This document shows, piece after piece, positions 1 through 7,952 of a stretch of 64,000 bases of DNA (its first letter is position 1; each line of letters starts with the position of its first letter). A model generated the notes under the pieces. That model was given only the letters and a program-made list of their open reading frames with translations, had not been told where the DNA came from and did not search any database. The DNA comes from Pseudomonadota bacterium (GTDB lineage: Bacteria > Pseudomonadota > Gammaproteobacteria > Burkholderiales > Burkholderiaceae_D), in contig JAEXJM010000044.1 in the NCBI GenBank assembly GCA_023449275.1, positions 1 through 64,000 of the forward strand, written 5' to 3'. Position numbers and translations under genes: made by a program.

Positions 1-55
1 GTCTTATGCTTCCCAGCATGCTTCTGCTGCGCAGAAGGCCAGAGCCCGTGCCTGA
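1..55 (+). CDS. C-terminal end of an unidentified Ala-rich protein (partial)
   Basis: Reading from base 2, one frame is open to a TGA at 53-55 and ends in Ala, Gln, Lys and Arg residues (tail AAQKARARA). The composition resembles the tails of phasins or histone-like proteins, but 17 residues are too few to name a family. A strong hairpin follows 24 bases later, which fits a gene end. The gene itself lies outside the window. Confidence 0.35.
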   Translation, partial: SYASQHASAAQKARARA

Positions 56-78
56 ACCCCCATACTCCTCTCCACTCC

Positions 79-111
79 ACTCAAACGCCCGCTACTCGCG
101 GGCGTTTGAGT
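79..111 (+). terminator. Hairpin terminator without a clear U-tract
   Basis: A perfect 14-bp stem (ACTCAAACGCCCGC at 79-92 with its complement at 98-111) encloses a 5-base loop. Only scattered T residues follow, so it may act as a weak intrinsic terminator or as an mRNA 3'-end stabiliser for the gene ending at 55. Confidence 0.6.
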
Positions 112-282
112 CTGAACGCAAGCTCCAGTAATATACTGGCTTCATTTTTTGAGCGTCTGGAGCGGATCGCCACCTGTCCTGCCGCACGGGTATTCATGAA
201 TAATCAAGAACGACCGGAACGGCCCTGATAGAATCGTCTGCAAACAGGCAAATCCGTCTCAAATCGAAGCAAAGGATAAACC

Positions 283-828
283 GTGCTGTACAGTATTCTG
301 AAAATGATCATCGATGCCGCCACAACCATACTGGGTGGAGCCTTTCTGCTGAGATTCTGGATACAGGCCGTCAAAGCCCGGCCTCCGATGCAGATTGCCA
401 ATCTGGTTTTCCTGTTGACCAACTGGGCCGTCAGACCCCTGCGCAAAGTCATTCCAGGCATGAGTGGCTACGACTGGTCATCTATTGTCGCGGCTGTTGC
501 CATAGCCCTGATTTCGGCCTTGTTCGATACCTGGCTGATCAATTATTTCGCCATCAGAGTGATCGTTTTCCTGACAACCCTGTCCCTGTTGAACTGGATC
601 ATTTATGGTTTTATGGGCTTGTTGATCATTGAAGTCGTATTCAGCTGGGTCAACCCTTTTTCACCGATTGCCGCCTTCGTTCGTGATTTGAATATGCCTC
701 TGTTGCAACCAATAAGGCGCTTCATACCCTCTTTGGGTGGTTTCGATTTCTCGACCCTGATCGCTTTCTTCCTGCTCCAGATCATTTCACGTGTTCTTAC
801 CAACCTTGTTTTGTCGAATCTGATATGA
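283..828 (+). CDS. yggT: YggT family integral membrane protein
   Basis: The 181-residue protein has two repeated YGGT units, each with hydrophobic helices and a short polar loop (about residues 1-90 and 100-181; compare NWAVRPLRKVIPGMSGYDWS with MPLLQPIRRFIPSLGGFDFS). Members are inner-membrane proteins of uncertain role, linked to osmotic-shock tolerance, and often sit beside proC and yggU. The start is GTG, with AAAGGA 6 bases upstream. The stop overlaps the next gene by 4 bases (ATGA), so the two are very likely cotranscribed and translationally coupled. Confidence 0.9.
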   Translation: MLYSILKMIIDAATTILGGAFLLRFWIQAVKARPPMQIANLVFLLTNWAVRPLRKVIPGMSGYDWSSIVAAVAIALISALFDTWLINYFAIRVIVFLTTLSLLNWIIYGFMGLLIIEVVFSWVNPFSPIAAFVRDLNMPLLQPIRRFIPSLGGFDFSTLIAFFLLQIISRVLTNLVLSNLI

Positions 829-1124
829 CCAAAGAATGGCTATCGACAACAAAAGCAGGCTATAGAATTGCCGTGCAGGTCACCCCCAACGCGAAAAAAA
901 CGGAAATCGTCTCGTCTGATGGTGATGCACTTCGCATAAAGCTGCAGGCCCAGCCTGTCGATGGAAAAGCCAATGAGGTACTGATCCAATTCATGGCCAA
1001 AAAATTGAGAATCCCGAGAAAAAACGTTTCCATTACGCACGGACTCACAGCGAGACGCAAACTGCTTGAAATCGGGCTACCCGATATTTCAGAAGAAGAA
1101 CTCGAGAAACAGTTGTTGTCGTAG
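825..1124 (+). CDS. yggU: DUF167 / YggU family protein
   Basis: This 99-residue protein has the hallmarks of the small DUF167 family: VQVTPNAKKTEI near the start, and KLQAQPVDGKANEVLIQF followed by a basic strand and the ARRKLLEI segment. The fold is a compact alpha/beta domain of unknown molecular function, found in all domains of life. Its start overlaps the yggT stop, which is the usual arrangement. The stop is 8 bases from the convergent ampD stop, and I see no strong terminator between them. Confidence 0.9.
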   Translation: MTKEWLSTTKAGYRIAVQVTPNAKKTEIVSSDGDALRIKLQAQPVDGKANEVLIQFMAKKLRIPRKNVSITHGLTARRKLLEIGLPDISEEELEKQLLS

Positions 1125-1132
1125 TGCACCGG

Positions 1133-1750
1133 TTATCCCAGCCATAAATCGGGCAGGCTTTTCCCGGACTTCACAAGATCAGTCTCTTCCAGCTTTTTTT
1201 GAAAATGTGTCCAGTCGAAAAAAGGGCCCGGATCGGTTTTTCTGACAGGTGCGATATGCTGGTGGCCTGTTATGAATTTCAGCGGATAATGCCGACATAA
1301 TGCTTCCGTCAGGAAAACCAGCGTATCATATTGCACAGGTTCGAAAGGGATGAAATCAGTCCCTTCCAGTTCGATGCCAATGGAAAAGTCATTGCACCCC
1401 TCACGACCGGCAAATGAAGAGACACCTGCATGCCATGCACGCCTGTCGGCGGACACGAACTGGAAAAGGCTGCCGTCGCGCCTGATGAAAAAGTGGGACG
1501 ACACTTTCAGTGTACGCAACTGGTCAAAAAAGGGATGAGCGTCACAATCCAGTCGATTCAAAAACAGATCGGCGATAGAATGGCCTCCGAACTGGCCGGG
1601 AGGCAGACTGATATTGTGAATGACGAGCAAGTCGATTTCCTGACCGGCAGGCCGTTCGTTCTGGTTGGGTGAAACCAGATGCGTCGCTTGAGGGCACCAG
1701 CCTTCCTTATCGATATCCATTGGCAATACTCGAATAAAAATATTCTTCAT
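1133..1750 (-). CDS. ampD: 1,6-anhydro-N-acetylmuramyl-L-alanine amidase AmpD
   Basis: The protein is a cytoplasmic zinc amidase of peptidoglycan recycling that cleaves anhydro-muropeptides between MurNAc and L-alanine. The Amidase_2 domain spans about residues 35-190. Visible signatures are VIHNISLPPGQFGG (first zinc His), RAWHAGVSSFAGREGCNDFS, GIELEGTD, and TGHQHIAPVRKTDPGPFFDW carrying the second His and the Asp ligand. At 205 residues it is slightly longer than the E. coli enzyme (183). An ATG at 1720 is an alternative start that fits the family N-terminus better. It diverges from the acetyltransferase at 1778. No ampC or ampR lies nearby. Confidence 0.93.
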   Translation of the reverse strand: MKNIFIRVLPMDIDKEGWCPQATHLVSPNQNERPAGQEIDLLVIHNISLPPGQFGGHSIADLFLNRLDCDAHPFFDQLRTLKVSSHFFIRRDGSLFQFVSADRRAWHAGVSSFAGREGCNDFSIGIELEGTDFIPFEPVQYDTLVFLTEALCRHYPLKFITGHQHIAPVRKTDPGPFFDWTHFQKKLEETDLVKSGKSLPDLWLG

Positions 1751-1777
1751 TAAAAACCATAATCACTTTTCTTTCAA

Positions 1778-2383
1778 ATGCTTTTGGAAACGGAACGACT
1801 GATTCTCAGGGAAATGACACGAAAAGATCTCCCTGACCTTTGCAAGATGCTTCAGGACCCTGAAGTCATGTGGGCATATGAACATGCTTTCTCCGATCTT
1901 GAGGTCTCTGTCTGGCTGGAGCGGCAACTGGAACGGCATCGCGAAAACGGATTCGGGCTGATGGCCGTTATTCTGAAACCGACAGGTGAGCTGATCGGGC
2001 AGACCGGTATTACCTGGCAGGACTGGAACGGCAGGCAGGTTCCCGAAATAGGTTACATCTTCAGTAAATCGCACTGGCATCAGGGGTACGCTACCGAAGC
2101 CGCCTCGGCCTGCAAGCAATATGCTTTTGAGATTCTGGGATTCAATGAAGTCTATTCCATCATCCGGGACAACAATTTTCCGTCCCAACAGGTAGCCATC
2201 AGAAACGGTATGAAAAAGCTTGGTGAAACCATCAAGTTTTATTACAACATGACCATGCCACATTACGTTTACCGGATTACAAAAGAAGAAAACGACAGCA
2301 ACGGGAAGGAAGAAACCGCTTCAGCCGTTCAATCCTGCATCACTCCTGATAACGGTATCGACAATTCCACGCTGGTGAAATGA
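1778..2383 (+). CDS. GNAT family N-acetyltransferase (RimJ/RimL-like)
   Basis: The protein opens with ETERLILREMTRKDLPDL, the typical first strand and helix of RimJ/RimL-type acetyltransferases. It carries EIGYIFSKSHWHQGYATEA (motif A, the acetyl-CoA pyrophosphate loop) and ends the domain with VAIRNGMKKLGE. Such enzymes acetylate amino groups of proteins or small molecules; the substrate cannot be told here. About 30 low-complexity residues after the domain (from NDSNGKEE) form an unusual tail. The gene is monocistronic, divergent from ampD, and has no clear ribosome binding site. Confidence 0.85.
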   Translation: MLLETERLILREMTRKDLPDLCKMLQDPEVMWAYEHAFSDLEVSVWLERQLERHRENGFGLMAVILKPTGELIGQTGITWQDWNGRQVPEIGYIFSKSHWHQGYATEAASACKQYAFEILGFNEVYSIIRDNNFPSQQVAIRNGMKKLGETIKFYYNMTMPHYVYRITKEENDSNGKEETASAVQSCITPDNGIDNSTLVK

Positions 2384-2471
2384 CAAAAGCAGGGGCAAAC
2401 GGTGTCAAGAAGCCCATCCTGCCCATTAAAGCCTGACCAACATTCGCTCTCGCCATGCCACCGACACAACA

Positions 2472-2500
2472 CTGCCCGTTAATAAACATACAACGGGCAG
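2472..2500. terminator. Hairpin between convergent genes
   Basis: A 9-bp stem (CTGCCCGTT at 2472-2480, complement at 2492-2500) with an 11-base loop lies between the acetyltransferase and the convergent PP0621-like gene. There is no good U-tract on either side, so its activity as a terminator is uncertain. Confidence 0.45.
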
Positions 2501-2537
2501 GCATCAGCAAACGCTTGTTTCAGGCGATAAGAAAGGC

Positions 2538-2828
2538 CTAATGTTTTGAAAAATACGTGTCACCATGTTCACGGCAGCAAAAGACTTTTCCGGAACGCAC
2601 CAATGCTTCGGAAGAAGGGATGTAAATTCCACATTCATCGCAACAAACCATTTTTTCGATTTCGCCGGGCCGTTGAATATGCGGGCGCTGGGGAGCCGAC
2701 GGATTCCGGAAGGGATTTTCACCATGCTGGAAATTCTGTCGAATAATGAAAATACGGGAACTCCGCCGCAATTTGGCGATAATGGCGGCAATAACCAAAA
2801 CAATAAGCAATAACCACATCCATCCCAT
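2538..2828 (-). CDS. PP0621 family membrane-anchored protein
   Basis: The start at 2828 was chosen because AGGAG precedes that ATG at good spacing; the open frame extends farther upstream but only into the opposing yggS region. The 96-residue product has one N-terminal membrane helix (MGWMWLLLIVLVIAAIIA), a basic linker, and a C-terminal cysteine-bearing module (MVCCDECGIYIPSSEAL, then FCCREH) like a small zinc ribbon. This arrangement matches the PP0621 family of beta- and gammaproteobacteria, whose function is unknown. It diverges from yggS, with 133 bases between the two starts. Confidence 0.8.
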   Translation of the reverse strand: MGWMWLLLIVLVIAAIIAKLRRSSRIFIIRQNFQHGENPFRNPSAPQRPHIQRPGEIEKMVCCDECGIYIPSSEALVRSGKVFCCREHGDTYFSKH

Positions 2829-2961
2829 TTCATTCTCCTGTACCGGATAGTTCAAAAACAAAAATTGTCCCGGCATCCATCTGCAGCGATGATTATTTCG
2901 CACTTCGTCTTTATAATGAATGCGAAATACCATTGAGTCTATCACATTGAAGTTCTCAATC

Positions 2962-3672
2962 ATGACCGCTATTGCAAGCCATTTACAAACTGTTACCAGA
3001 AATATCGAGTCAGCCGCCCTGAAAGCAGATCGTGATCCGAAAGCCGTTACCCTGCTCGCGGTTTCCAAAACCCGTCCCCCTGAAGATATCCTTGAAGCGG
3101 CCGAAGCCGGGCAATTCGCCTTTGGTGAGAACTACGAACAGGAAGCCATTGCCAAAATCGAGACTATCAGAAAGTCCCGTCCTGATCTCAAACTGGAGTG
3201 GCATTTCATCGGCCCGATCCAGAGTAACAAGACACGTTCCATTGCCGAACATTTCGACTGGGTACATTCTGTTGACCGGGAAAAAATCGCAAGACGACTT
3301 TCTGAACAACGGCCGAATGGACTTCCTCCCCTGAATATCTGCCTCCAAATCAATATCAGCAGGGAAAAGACCAAAAGCGGCATTTTTCCGGAAGAATTGC
3401 CAAAGCTGGCAAAAGCGATATCAGCCATGCCAAAACTGCGTTTACGTGGTCTGATGGCCATTCCCGAGCCGGAAAGCGATCCGGAAAAACAGCGAGAGCC
3501 TTTTGCCGCGATGAAAATCCTGTTCGACGAACTGGTTCAGGACGGATACGATCTGGATACCTTATCCATGGGTATGTCAGACGATATGGAAACCGCCATA
3601 CGGGAAGGTGCGACAACCGTACGTATCGGAACAGCCATATTCGGAAAGAGAAGTTATCCTGACAAGGAATGA
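2962..3672 (+). CDS. yggS: PLP homeostasis protein YggS (PLPBP family)
   Basis: The protein is a cytoplasmic PLP-binding protein that buffers pyridoxal phosphate and affects amino-acid pools; it has no proven enzymatic activity. The PLP lysine is visible in LLAVSKTRP, followed by FGENYEQEA, EWHFIGPIQSNKTR, LRGLMAIP, and the phosphate-binding C-terminus LSMGMSDDMETAIREGATTV and RIGTAIFGKR. The ATG at 2962 gives 236 residues, close to the E. coli length. An upstream in-frame start at 2920 would add 14 residues not typical of the family. Confidence 0.93.
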   Translation: MTAIASHLQTVTRNIESAALKADRDPKAVTLLAVSKTRPPEDILEAAEAGQFAFGENYEQEAIAKIETIRKSRPDLKLEWHFIGPIQSNKTRSIAEHFDWVHSVDREKIARRLSEQRPNGLPPLNICLQINISREKTKSGIFPEELPKLAKAISAMPKLRLRGLMAIPEPESDPEKQREPFAAMKILFDELVQDGYDLDTLSMGMSDDMETAIREGATTVRIGTAIFGKRSYPDKE

Positions 3673-3698
3673 GCGGAGAATTGTATCTGGAAATCAGC

Positions 3699-4022
3699 CT
3701 ATTTTTTCCTGCGTGCAAGAAAACCGAGTGCAAAAGTCAATATCGGCCTGAACCTGCGCCATGTCTTGAACAAAACCGTAGCAGACACGGCCCAGGAAAT
3801 GATGCGTCGTGGGCGCAACGCCAGCAGAGTCAGAATGACCGGGGCAACGACAATGGGATTCTTCCTGATCTTGCCAAGGCCGCTCAAGAACCCGAGACCT
3901 TTCGACATGATATCCGGCATCTGAAAAAGGGAGAGCGCCTCAACCGCCAGTTTTTCACGCAACAAGGCGCTTTGAACCAGCAATTCTGCTTTTCGTTTCG
4001 TCAGTTTATTGGAATCAGTCAT
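3699..4022 (-). CDS. yqjK: YqjK-like protein
   Basis: The 107-residue basic protein has an N-terminal amphipathic helical part (KRKAELLVQSALLREKLAVE), a central hydrophobic stretch around NPIVVAPVILTLLAL, and a basic tail ending ARRKK. Sequence and position match YqjK, the last gene of the yqjD-yqjE-yqjK cluster known from E. coli. Its function is unknown. It lies 17 bases downstream of the yqjE-like gene and is presumably cotranscribed. The call rests on synteny as much as on sequence. Confidence 0.75.
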   Translation of the reverse strand: MTDSNKLTKRKAELLVQSALLREKLAVEALSLFQMPDIMSKGLGFLSGLGKIRKNPIVVAPVILTLLALRPRRIISWAVSATVLFKTWRRFRPILTFALGFLARRKK

Positions 4023-4039
4023 CGGTTCTGGATAAGTTG

Positions 4040-4405
4040 TTATGCTGAAGGGGTCAGGCGGTCAATATCCTTGGCTATTTCCTGACACGTCAGGGCAAGC
4101 ATCTTCGGTTTTCTGGCGAAACTTCTCTTCACTCCGATTCCGATTCCCAGAGAGACGAGACCGAAAAAGACAATAAGTCCGACCATGGCAGGTATACGGT
4201 AAGATTCCCAGCACAGTACGATAATCAGGATGACAGCAAGCAATACCGTCAACGCAAGACAAAAGAGACCGGCAAGCGACAGCAACAGATAAGTCAGAAG
4301 GCGAACCCATTCCTCTTCCACTTCTATTGAAATCAGCTCGAATCGAGTCTTCAGGATGGCAAGTACCGTACCTGCCACCCTGACAAAAGAATCGCCCAAT
4401 GCCAT
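4040..4405 (-). CDS. yqjE: YqjE family / phage-holin-like membrane protein
   Basis: At 121 residues it has a charged N-terminal segment (RFELISIEVEEEWVRLLTY) and two adjacent transmembrane helices of about 20 residues each, then a short cytoplasmic tail. This is the putative Actinobacteriophage holin superfamily III / YqjE architecture. It lies between the DUF883 protein and the YqjK-like protein. In E. coli the neighbouring YqjD anchors stationary-phase ribosomes to the inner membrane; a shared envelope role for this gene is inference from the conserved cluster. Confidence 0.8.
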   Translation of the reverse strand: MALGDSFVRVAGTVLAILKTRFELISIEVEEEWVRLLTYLLLSLAGLFCLALTVLLAVILIIVLCWESYRIPAMVGLIVFFGLVSLGIGIGVKRSFARKPKMLALTCQEIAKDIDRLTPSA

Positions 4406-4421
4406 AAGCTATCCGAAAATT

Positions 4422-4742
4422 TTATTTTTTACGTGCGATCAGGATACCGACGATAACGCCGACTGCAGCAACGATACCGGCTGCCTTCCATGGATTTTCC
4501 CTGACATATTCCGCTGTACAGACAGCAGCATCTTTCGCTTTCGTCACCACGATATCTTCCAGTTCGCCCAGAGCGAATTTGGCATCGACAAGCGTCGCTT
4601 CAAGTTTTTTCTTGGCGTTCTGGTAGGTTTCATTACCCTGATGCGTACTGCTTTCCAGTACTTTTTCGGCATCATTGATAATCGACTTCAGGCTACCCAT
4701 CAGTTTGTTACCGGATTGTCCTGCATTTTCCAGAATTTCCAT
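4422..4742 (-). CDS. yqjD: DUF883 family protein (YqjD/ElaB-like)
   Basis: The 106-residue protein has a long, charged, coiled-coil-like helix (about residues 1-75), then the diagnostic DUF883 segment YVRENPWKAAGIVAAVGVIV and a basic end ARKK. The C-terminal helix is a tail anchor in the inner membrane. In E. coli, YqjD, ElaB and YgaM bind ribosomes and are stationary-phase induced. A strong ribosome binding site (AGGGAGGGA) precedes the ATG. It is the first gene of the yqjD-yqjE-yqjK cluster, separated by 110 bases from ubiA upstream. Confidence 0.9.
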   Translation of the reverse strand: MEILENAGQSGNKLMGSLKSIINDAEKVLESSTHQGNETYQNAKKKLEATLVDAKFALGELEDIVVTKAKDAAVCTAEYVRENPWKAAGIVAAVGVIVGILIARKK

Positions 4743-4852
4743 ATTCTTCCCTCCCTTTTAACCTGTGTAAAAAGTGTATTTCGACAACGAATAATTTAAC
4801 AGACAAGCACGGCGATTGCCAAAAACTTTATACGTTTCTCATAGCATAAACC

Positions 4853-5731
4853 CTAATGCAACGCATAGTCCAGCACAATGCCGATGAATATAAATGCCCC
4901 CAGCCAGTTATTGTGGCGAAACGCCTCGAAACAGGCGTGTCTTTCGCGGTTTCTGATTAGCCTGTAATGGTAAATAACGCACAGAACAGCCAAAAGACAG
5001 CCTGAAACGAACCAGCAGCCCAATCCCGCATGAACCCCTGCCAGCAAGACGATGAGAAGCATCATGGCATAGCAGGTCATCACGGCCAGCACATCCAAAC
5101 GACCGAATGTAATGGCAGAGGTATGAATACCGATTTTCAAATCATCGTCACGATCCACCATAGCGTACTCAGTATCATATGCCAGTGCCCAGAAGATATT
5201 GGCCAATAACAAAAACCATGCAATCAGCGGTACTTTATCTTGTACGGCAGCAAACGCCATCGGGATACCGAAACCGAATGCAATTCCGAGATAGGCCTGA
5301 GGCAAGGCAAAAAAACGCTTGAACAACGGATAGGTGGCCGCCACGAACAGGGCAATGACGGACAGCCCGACAGTCAGCCAATTCAGCGTCAACACCAGCA
5401 AAAACGACAGGAATGCCAAACCCGCTGCAATCCAGAGAGCTTCTGCCGGCTTCAGTTTTCCCGAGGTCAGCGGTCGATCTGCCGTTCTCTTGACGTATCT
5501 GTCAAAATCCCTGTCGGCATAATCGTTGATGGCGCATCCCGCTGAACGCATCAATACTGTCCCCAGAATAAAAACCGTGAGCAGATGCCAGGAAGGTTTG
5601 CCTTTCGAGGCAATCCACAGCGCACATAAAGTCGGCCACAAGAGCAACAGGGAACCGATCGGCTTGTCCATACGGATAAGCCGCCAATACAGCATCAACC
5701 GGTTTTCCATAAGTTCAGAGTGTGCGTTCAT
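4853..5731 (-). CDS. ubiA: 4-hydroxybenzoate octaprenyltransferase UbiA
   Basis: The protein is an integral membrane prenyltransferase that attaches the polyprenyl chain to 4-hydroxybenzoate in ubiquinone synthesis. The first aspartate-rich motif is [20 protein letters not shown] and the second is [17 protein letters not shown]; both bind Mg-pyrophosphate. The remaining sequence forms about eight or nine hydrophobic helices. Its 292 residues are normal for the family. It lies 36 bases downstream of recG on the same strand, so cotranscription is plausible. Another in-frame ATG at 5710 is possible. Confidence 0.94.
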   Translation of the reverse strand: MNAHSELMENRLMLYWRLIRMDKPIGSLLLLWPTLCALWIASKGKPSWHLLTVFILGTVLMRSAGCAINDYADRDFDRYVKRTADRPLTSGKLKPAEALWIAAGLAFLSFLLVLTLNWLTVGLSVIALFVAATYPLFKRFFALPQAYLGIAFGFGIPMAFAAVQDKVPLIAWFLLLANIFWALAYDTEYAMVDRDDDLKIGIHTSAITFGRLDVLAVMTCYAMMLLIVLLAGVHAGLGCWFVSGCLLAVLCVIYHYRLIRNRERHACFEAFRHNNWLGAFIFIGIVLDYALH

Positions 5732-5767
5732 TCGCGTAGAGCCATGAATGGATTGATTGGAATTCGC

Positions 5768-7837
5768 CTAAACATTCAAGTATTCTTCCCGGTAATCAAG
5801 CCAGCGTGCAAGATGTTTCGAAATAATCGTGTCGCTTTCCGGCAATCTGTCATTCAGGAGAGCCTCGGCAAACGAAGCTGCCTTCTCGATCAGGTCAATG
5901 TCTTTTTCCAGATCGGCGAAACGGAGCATGGCCTGTCCGGACTGGCGCGCCCCCAGAAACTCACCCGGGCCACGGATTTCAAGATCACGCTGGGATATGA
6001 CAAACCCGTCATTCGTTTCCCTCATCGTCATCAGCCTTTTTTTCGCCGTATCGCCCAGTGGCTTCTGATACATCAGCAGACAGACACTGTCGACACTGCC
6101 CCGTCCGACCCGCCCCCGCAACTGGTGAAGCTGCGACAACCCGAAACGTTCTGCGTGCTCAATGATCATCAGGGAGGCATTCGGAACATCCACACCCACC
6201 TCAATCACTGTCGTCGCAACCAGTACATGCACACGTTTCTCCAGAAAATCCGTCATCACCGCCTGTTTTTCAGCCGCCTTCATCCGTCCATGAATCAATC
6301 CGACAGACAATCCATTCAATGCCTCGGAAAGAACCGCATGCGTATCGACCGCCGTCTGCAACTGCAGGGCTTCCGACTCCTCGATCAGCGGACATACCCA
6401 GTAAACCTGTCGTCCGCTCAGGGTAGCGGCATGTATCCGTTCAATGACTTCATCACGCCGTTCCTGGTCGATCAGGCGAGTCACGACGGGCTTCCTTCCG
6501 GGTGGAAGCTTCGCGATAACGGACACATCCAGATCGGCATAAAAAGTCATCGCCAGCGTTCTGGGAATCGGGGTCGCACTCATCATCAACTGGTGAGGAA
6601 TGACCGAATCGGCATGTTCTCCCTTGTTTCTCAAGACCAGCCTCTGCCCGACACCAAACCGATGCTGCTCATCGATAATCGCCAGTCCCAGATTGAAAAA
6701 CCGTACATTGTCCTGAATCAGGGCATGTGTCCCGACAATGAATTGCGCCTGCCCGGATTCCATTCGGGACAACACATCTTCCTTTGCCTTCTTTTTCATA
6801 CTCCCGTTCAGCCAGACAACGCTTATACCCAGAGGCTGCATCCATTCATAGAGCCGCTGGTAATGCTGTTCCGCCAGAATTTCTGTCGGTGCCATCATTG
6901 CTACCTGGAAGCCATTGTCGATGGCGTGACAGGCCGCCACGGCAGCCACGACCGTTTTTCCACTACCGACATCCCCCTGAAGCAGGCGCTGCATGGGATA
7001 AGGCTTCGCCAAGTCATTCCTGATTTCGGCAATGACTTTTTCCTGTTCATCCGTCAAGGTGAAGGGAAGCCTGTCCACAAACCGTTTTACCAGATTGCCT
7101 GACGCTTTCAGGACATTCGACTTCTGACGACGCCGAGCTATCTGGGCACGCCTCATCGACAATTGCTGGGCCAGCAATTCGTCGAACTTCATCCTCTGCC
7201 ATGCCGGATGGGTGCGTTCCAGCAGGGCTTTTTCATTCGCATCTGCCGGAGGTTTGTGCAAATAGTGAATCGATTCGGCAAAACCCGGTAACTCCAGGCC
7301 GGCCAGAAGATCCATCGGAAGGGTATCCGTCAAATCGAGCTTTCCCAAAACCTCATGAATGGCCTTGCGAAGGAAATTCTGGGAAATCCCTTCACTGGCC
7401 GGATAGACAGGAGTCAACGCATCAGGAAGAGGCGCATTTTCATCCACGATCTTATAGACGGGATGAACCATTTCCATGCCATTGAAACCCTGTCTCAACT
7501 CGCCCCGTGCACGAACCCGCTTGCCGACCGAAAGCTGTTTGATCTGACTCGTATAAAAGTGCAGGAAACGCAAAACAAGCTGATTGACCCCGTCAGAAAT
7601 AAAAACCACCAGCTGCCGCCGTGGCCGATACTGGATTTCGGACGAAGTGACAACCCCTTCGGTCTGGATGTGCCCGATCCGGCGGAACATGGCTTCAGAA
7701 AGACTGGTCAGCCTTGTTTCATCCTCATAACGTGACGGTAAATGAAGGACAAGCTCCATATCCGTATGGATACCGAGCTTTTCCAGTTTGCCTGTATTCG
7801 TCTTGTTCACATCATGCCTTCCCGAAGGGATTGTCAC
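5768..7837 (-). CDS. recG: ATP-dependent DNA helicase RecG
   Basis: RecG is a monomeric superfamily 2 helicase that remodels stalled forks and branch-migrates Holliday junctions. The N-terminal wedge/OB domain (about residues 1-200) is followed by the helicase core with LLQGDVGSGKTVVAAVAA (Walker A), IIDEQHRFGVGQR (DEQH box), MSATPIPRTLAM (motif III) and HQLRGRVGRG (motif VI). At 689 residues it is full length. The start is GTG at 7837. A long open frame antisense to this gene is only a coding shadow. Confidence 0.95.
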   Translation of the reverse strand: MTIPSGRHDVNKTNTGKLEKLGIHTDMELVLHLPSRYEDETRLTSLSEAMFRRIGHIQTEGVVTSSEIQYRPRRQLVVFISDGVNQLVLRFLHFYTSQIKQLSVGKRVRARGELRQGFNGMEMVHPVYKIVDENAPLPDALTPVYPASEGISQNFLRKAIHEVLGKLDLTDTLPMDLLAGLELPGFAESIHYLHKPPADANEKALLERTHPAWQRMKFDELLAQQLSMRRAQIARRRQKSNVLKASGNLVKRFVDRLPFTLTDEQEKVIAEIRNDLAKPYPMQRLLQGDVGSGKTVVAAVAACHAIDNGFQVAMMAPTEILAEQHYQRLYEWMQPLGISVVWLNGSMKKKAKEDVLSRMESGQAQFIVGTHALIQDNVRFFNLGLAIIDEQHRFGVGQRLVLRNKGEHADSVIPHQLMMSATPIPRTLAMTFYADLDVSVIAKLPPGRKPVVTRLIDQERRDEVIERIHAATLSGRQVYWVCPLIEESEALQLQTAVDTHAVLSEALNGLSVGLIHGRMKAAEKQAVMTDFLEKRVHVLVATTVIEVGVDVPNASLMIIEHAERFGLSQLHQLRGRVGRGSVDSVCLLMYQKPLGDTAKKRLMTMRETNDGFVISQRDLEIRGPGEFLGARQSGQAMLRFADLEKDIDLIEKAASFAEALLNDRLPESDTIISKHLARWLDYREEYLNV

Positions 7838-7952
7838 TTTGTTAAATTCTTGCCAGACCGCTTTGCCAAATCCGTATAAGAACAGTTTAATCCGTTATCA
7901 TAGACTTTGATTTTATATTGACCTGATTCGGGCCTACAAATTTCACACTTTC

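Noticed and set aside
5720..7102. A 460-codon open frame on the plus strand inside recG
   Set aside because: It is antisense to a full-length recG with intact motifs, its translation has no family-like features, and it has no separate expression signals. It is a coding shadow.
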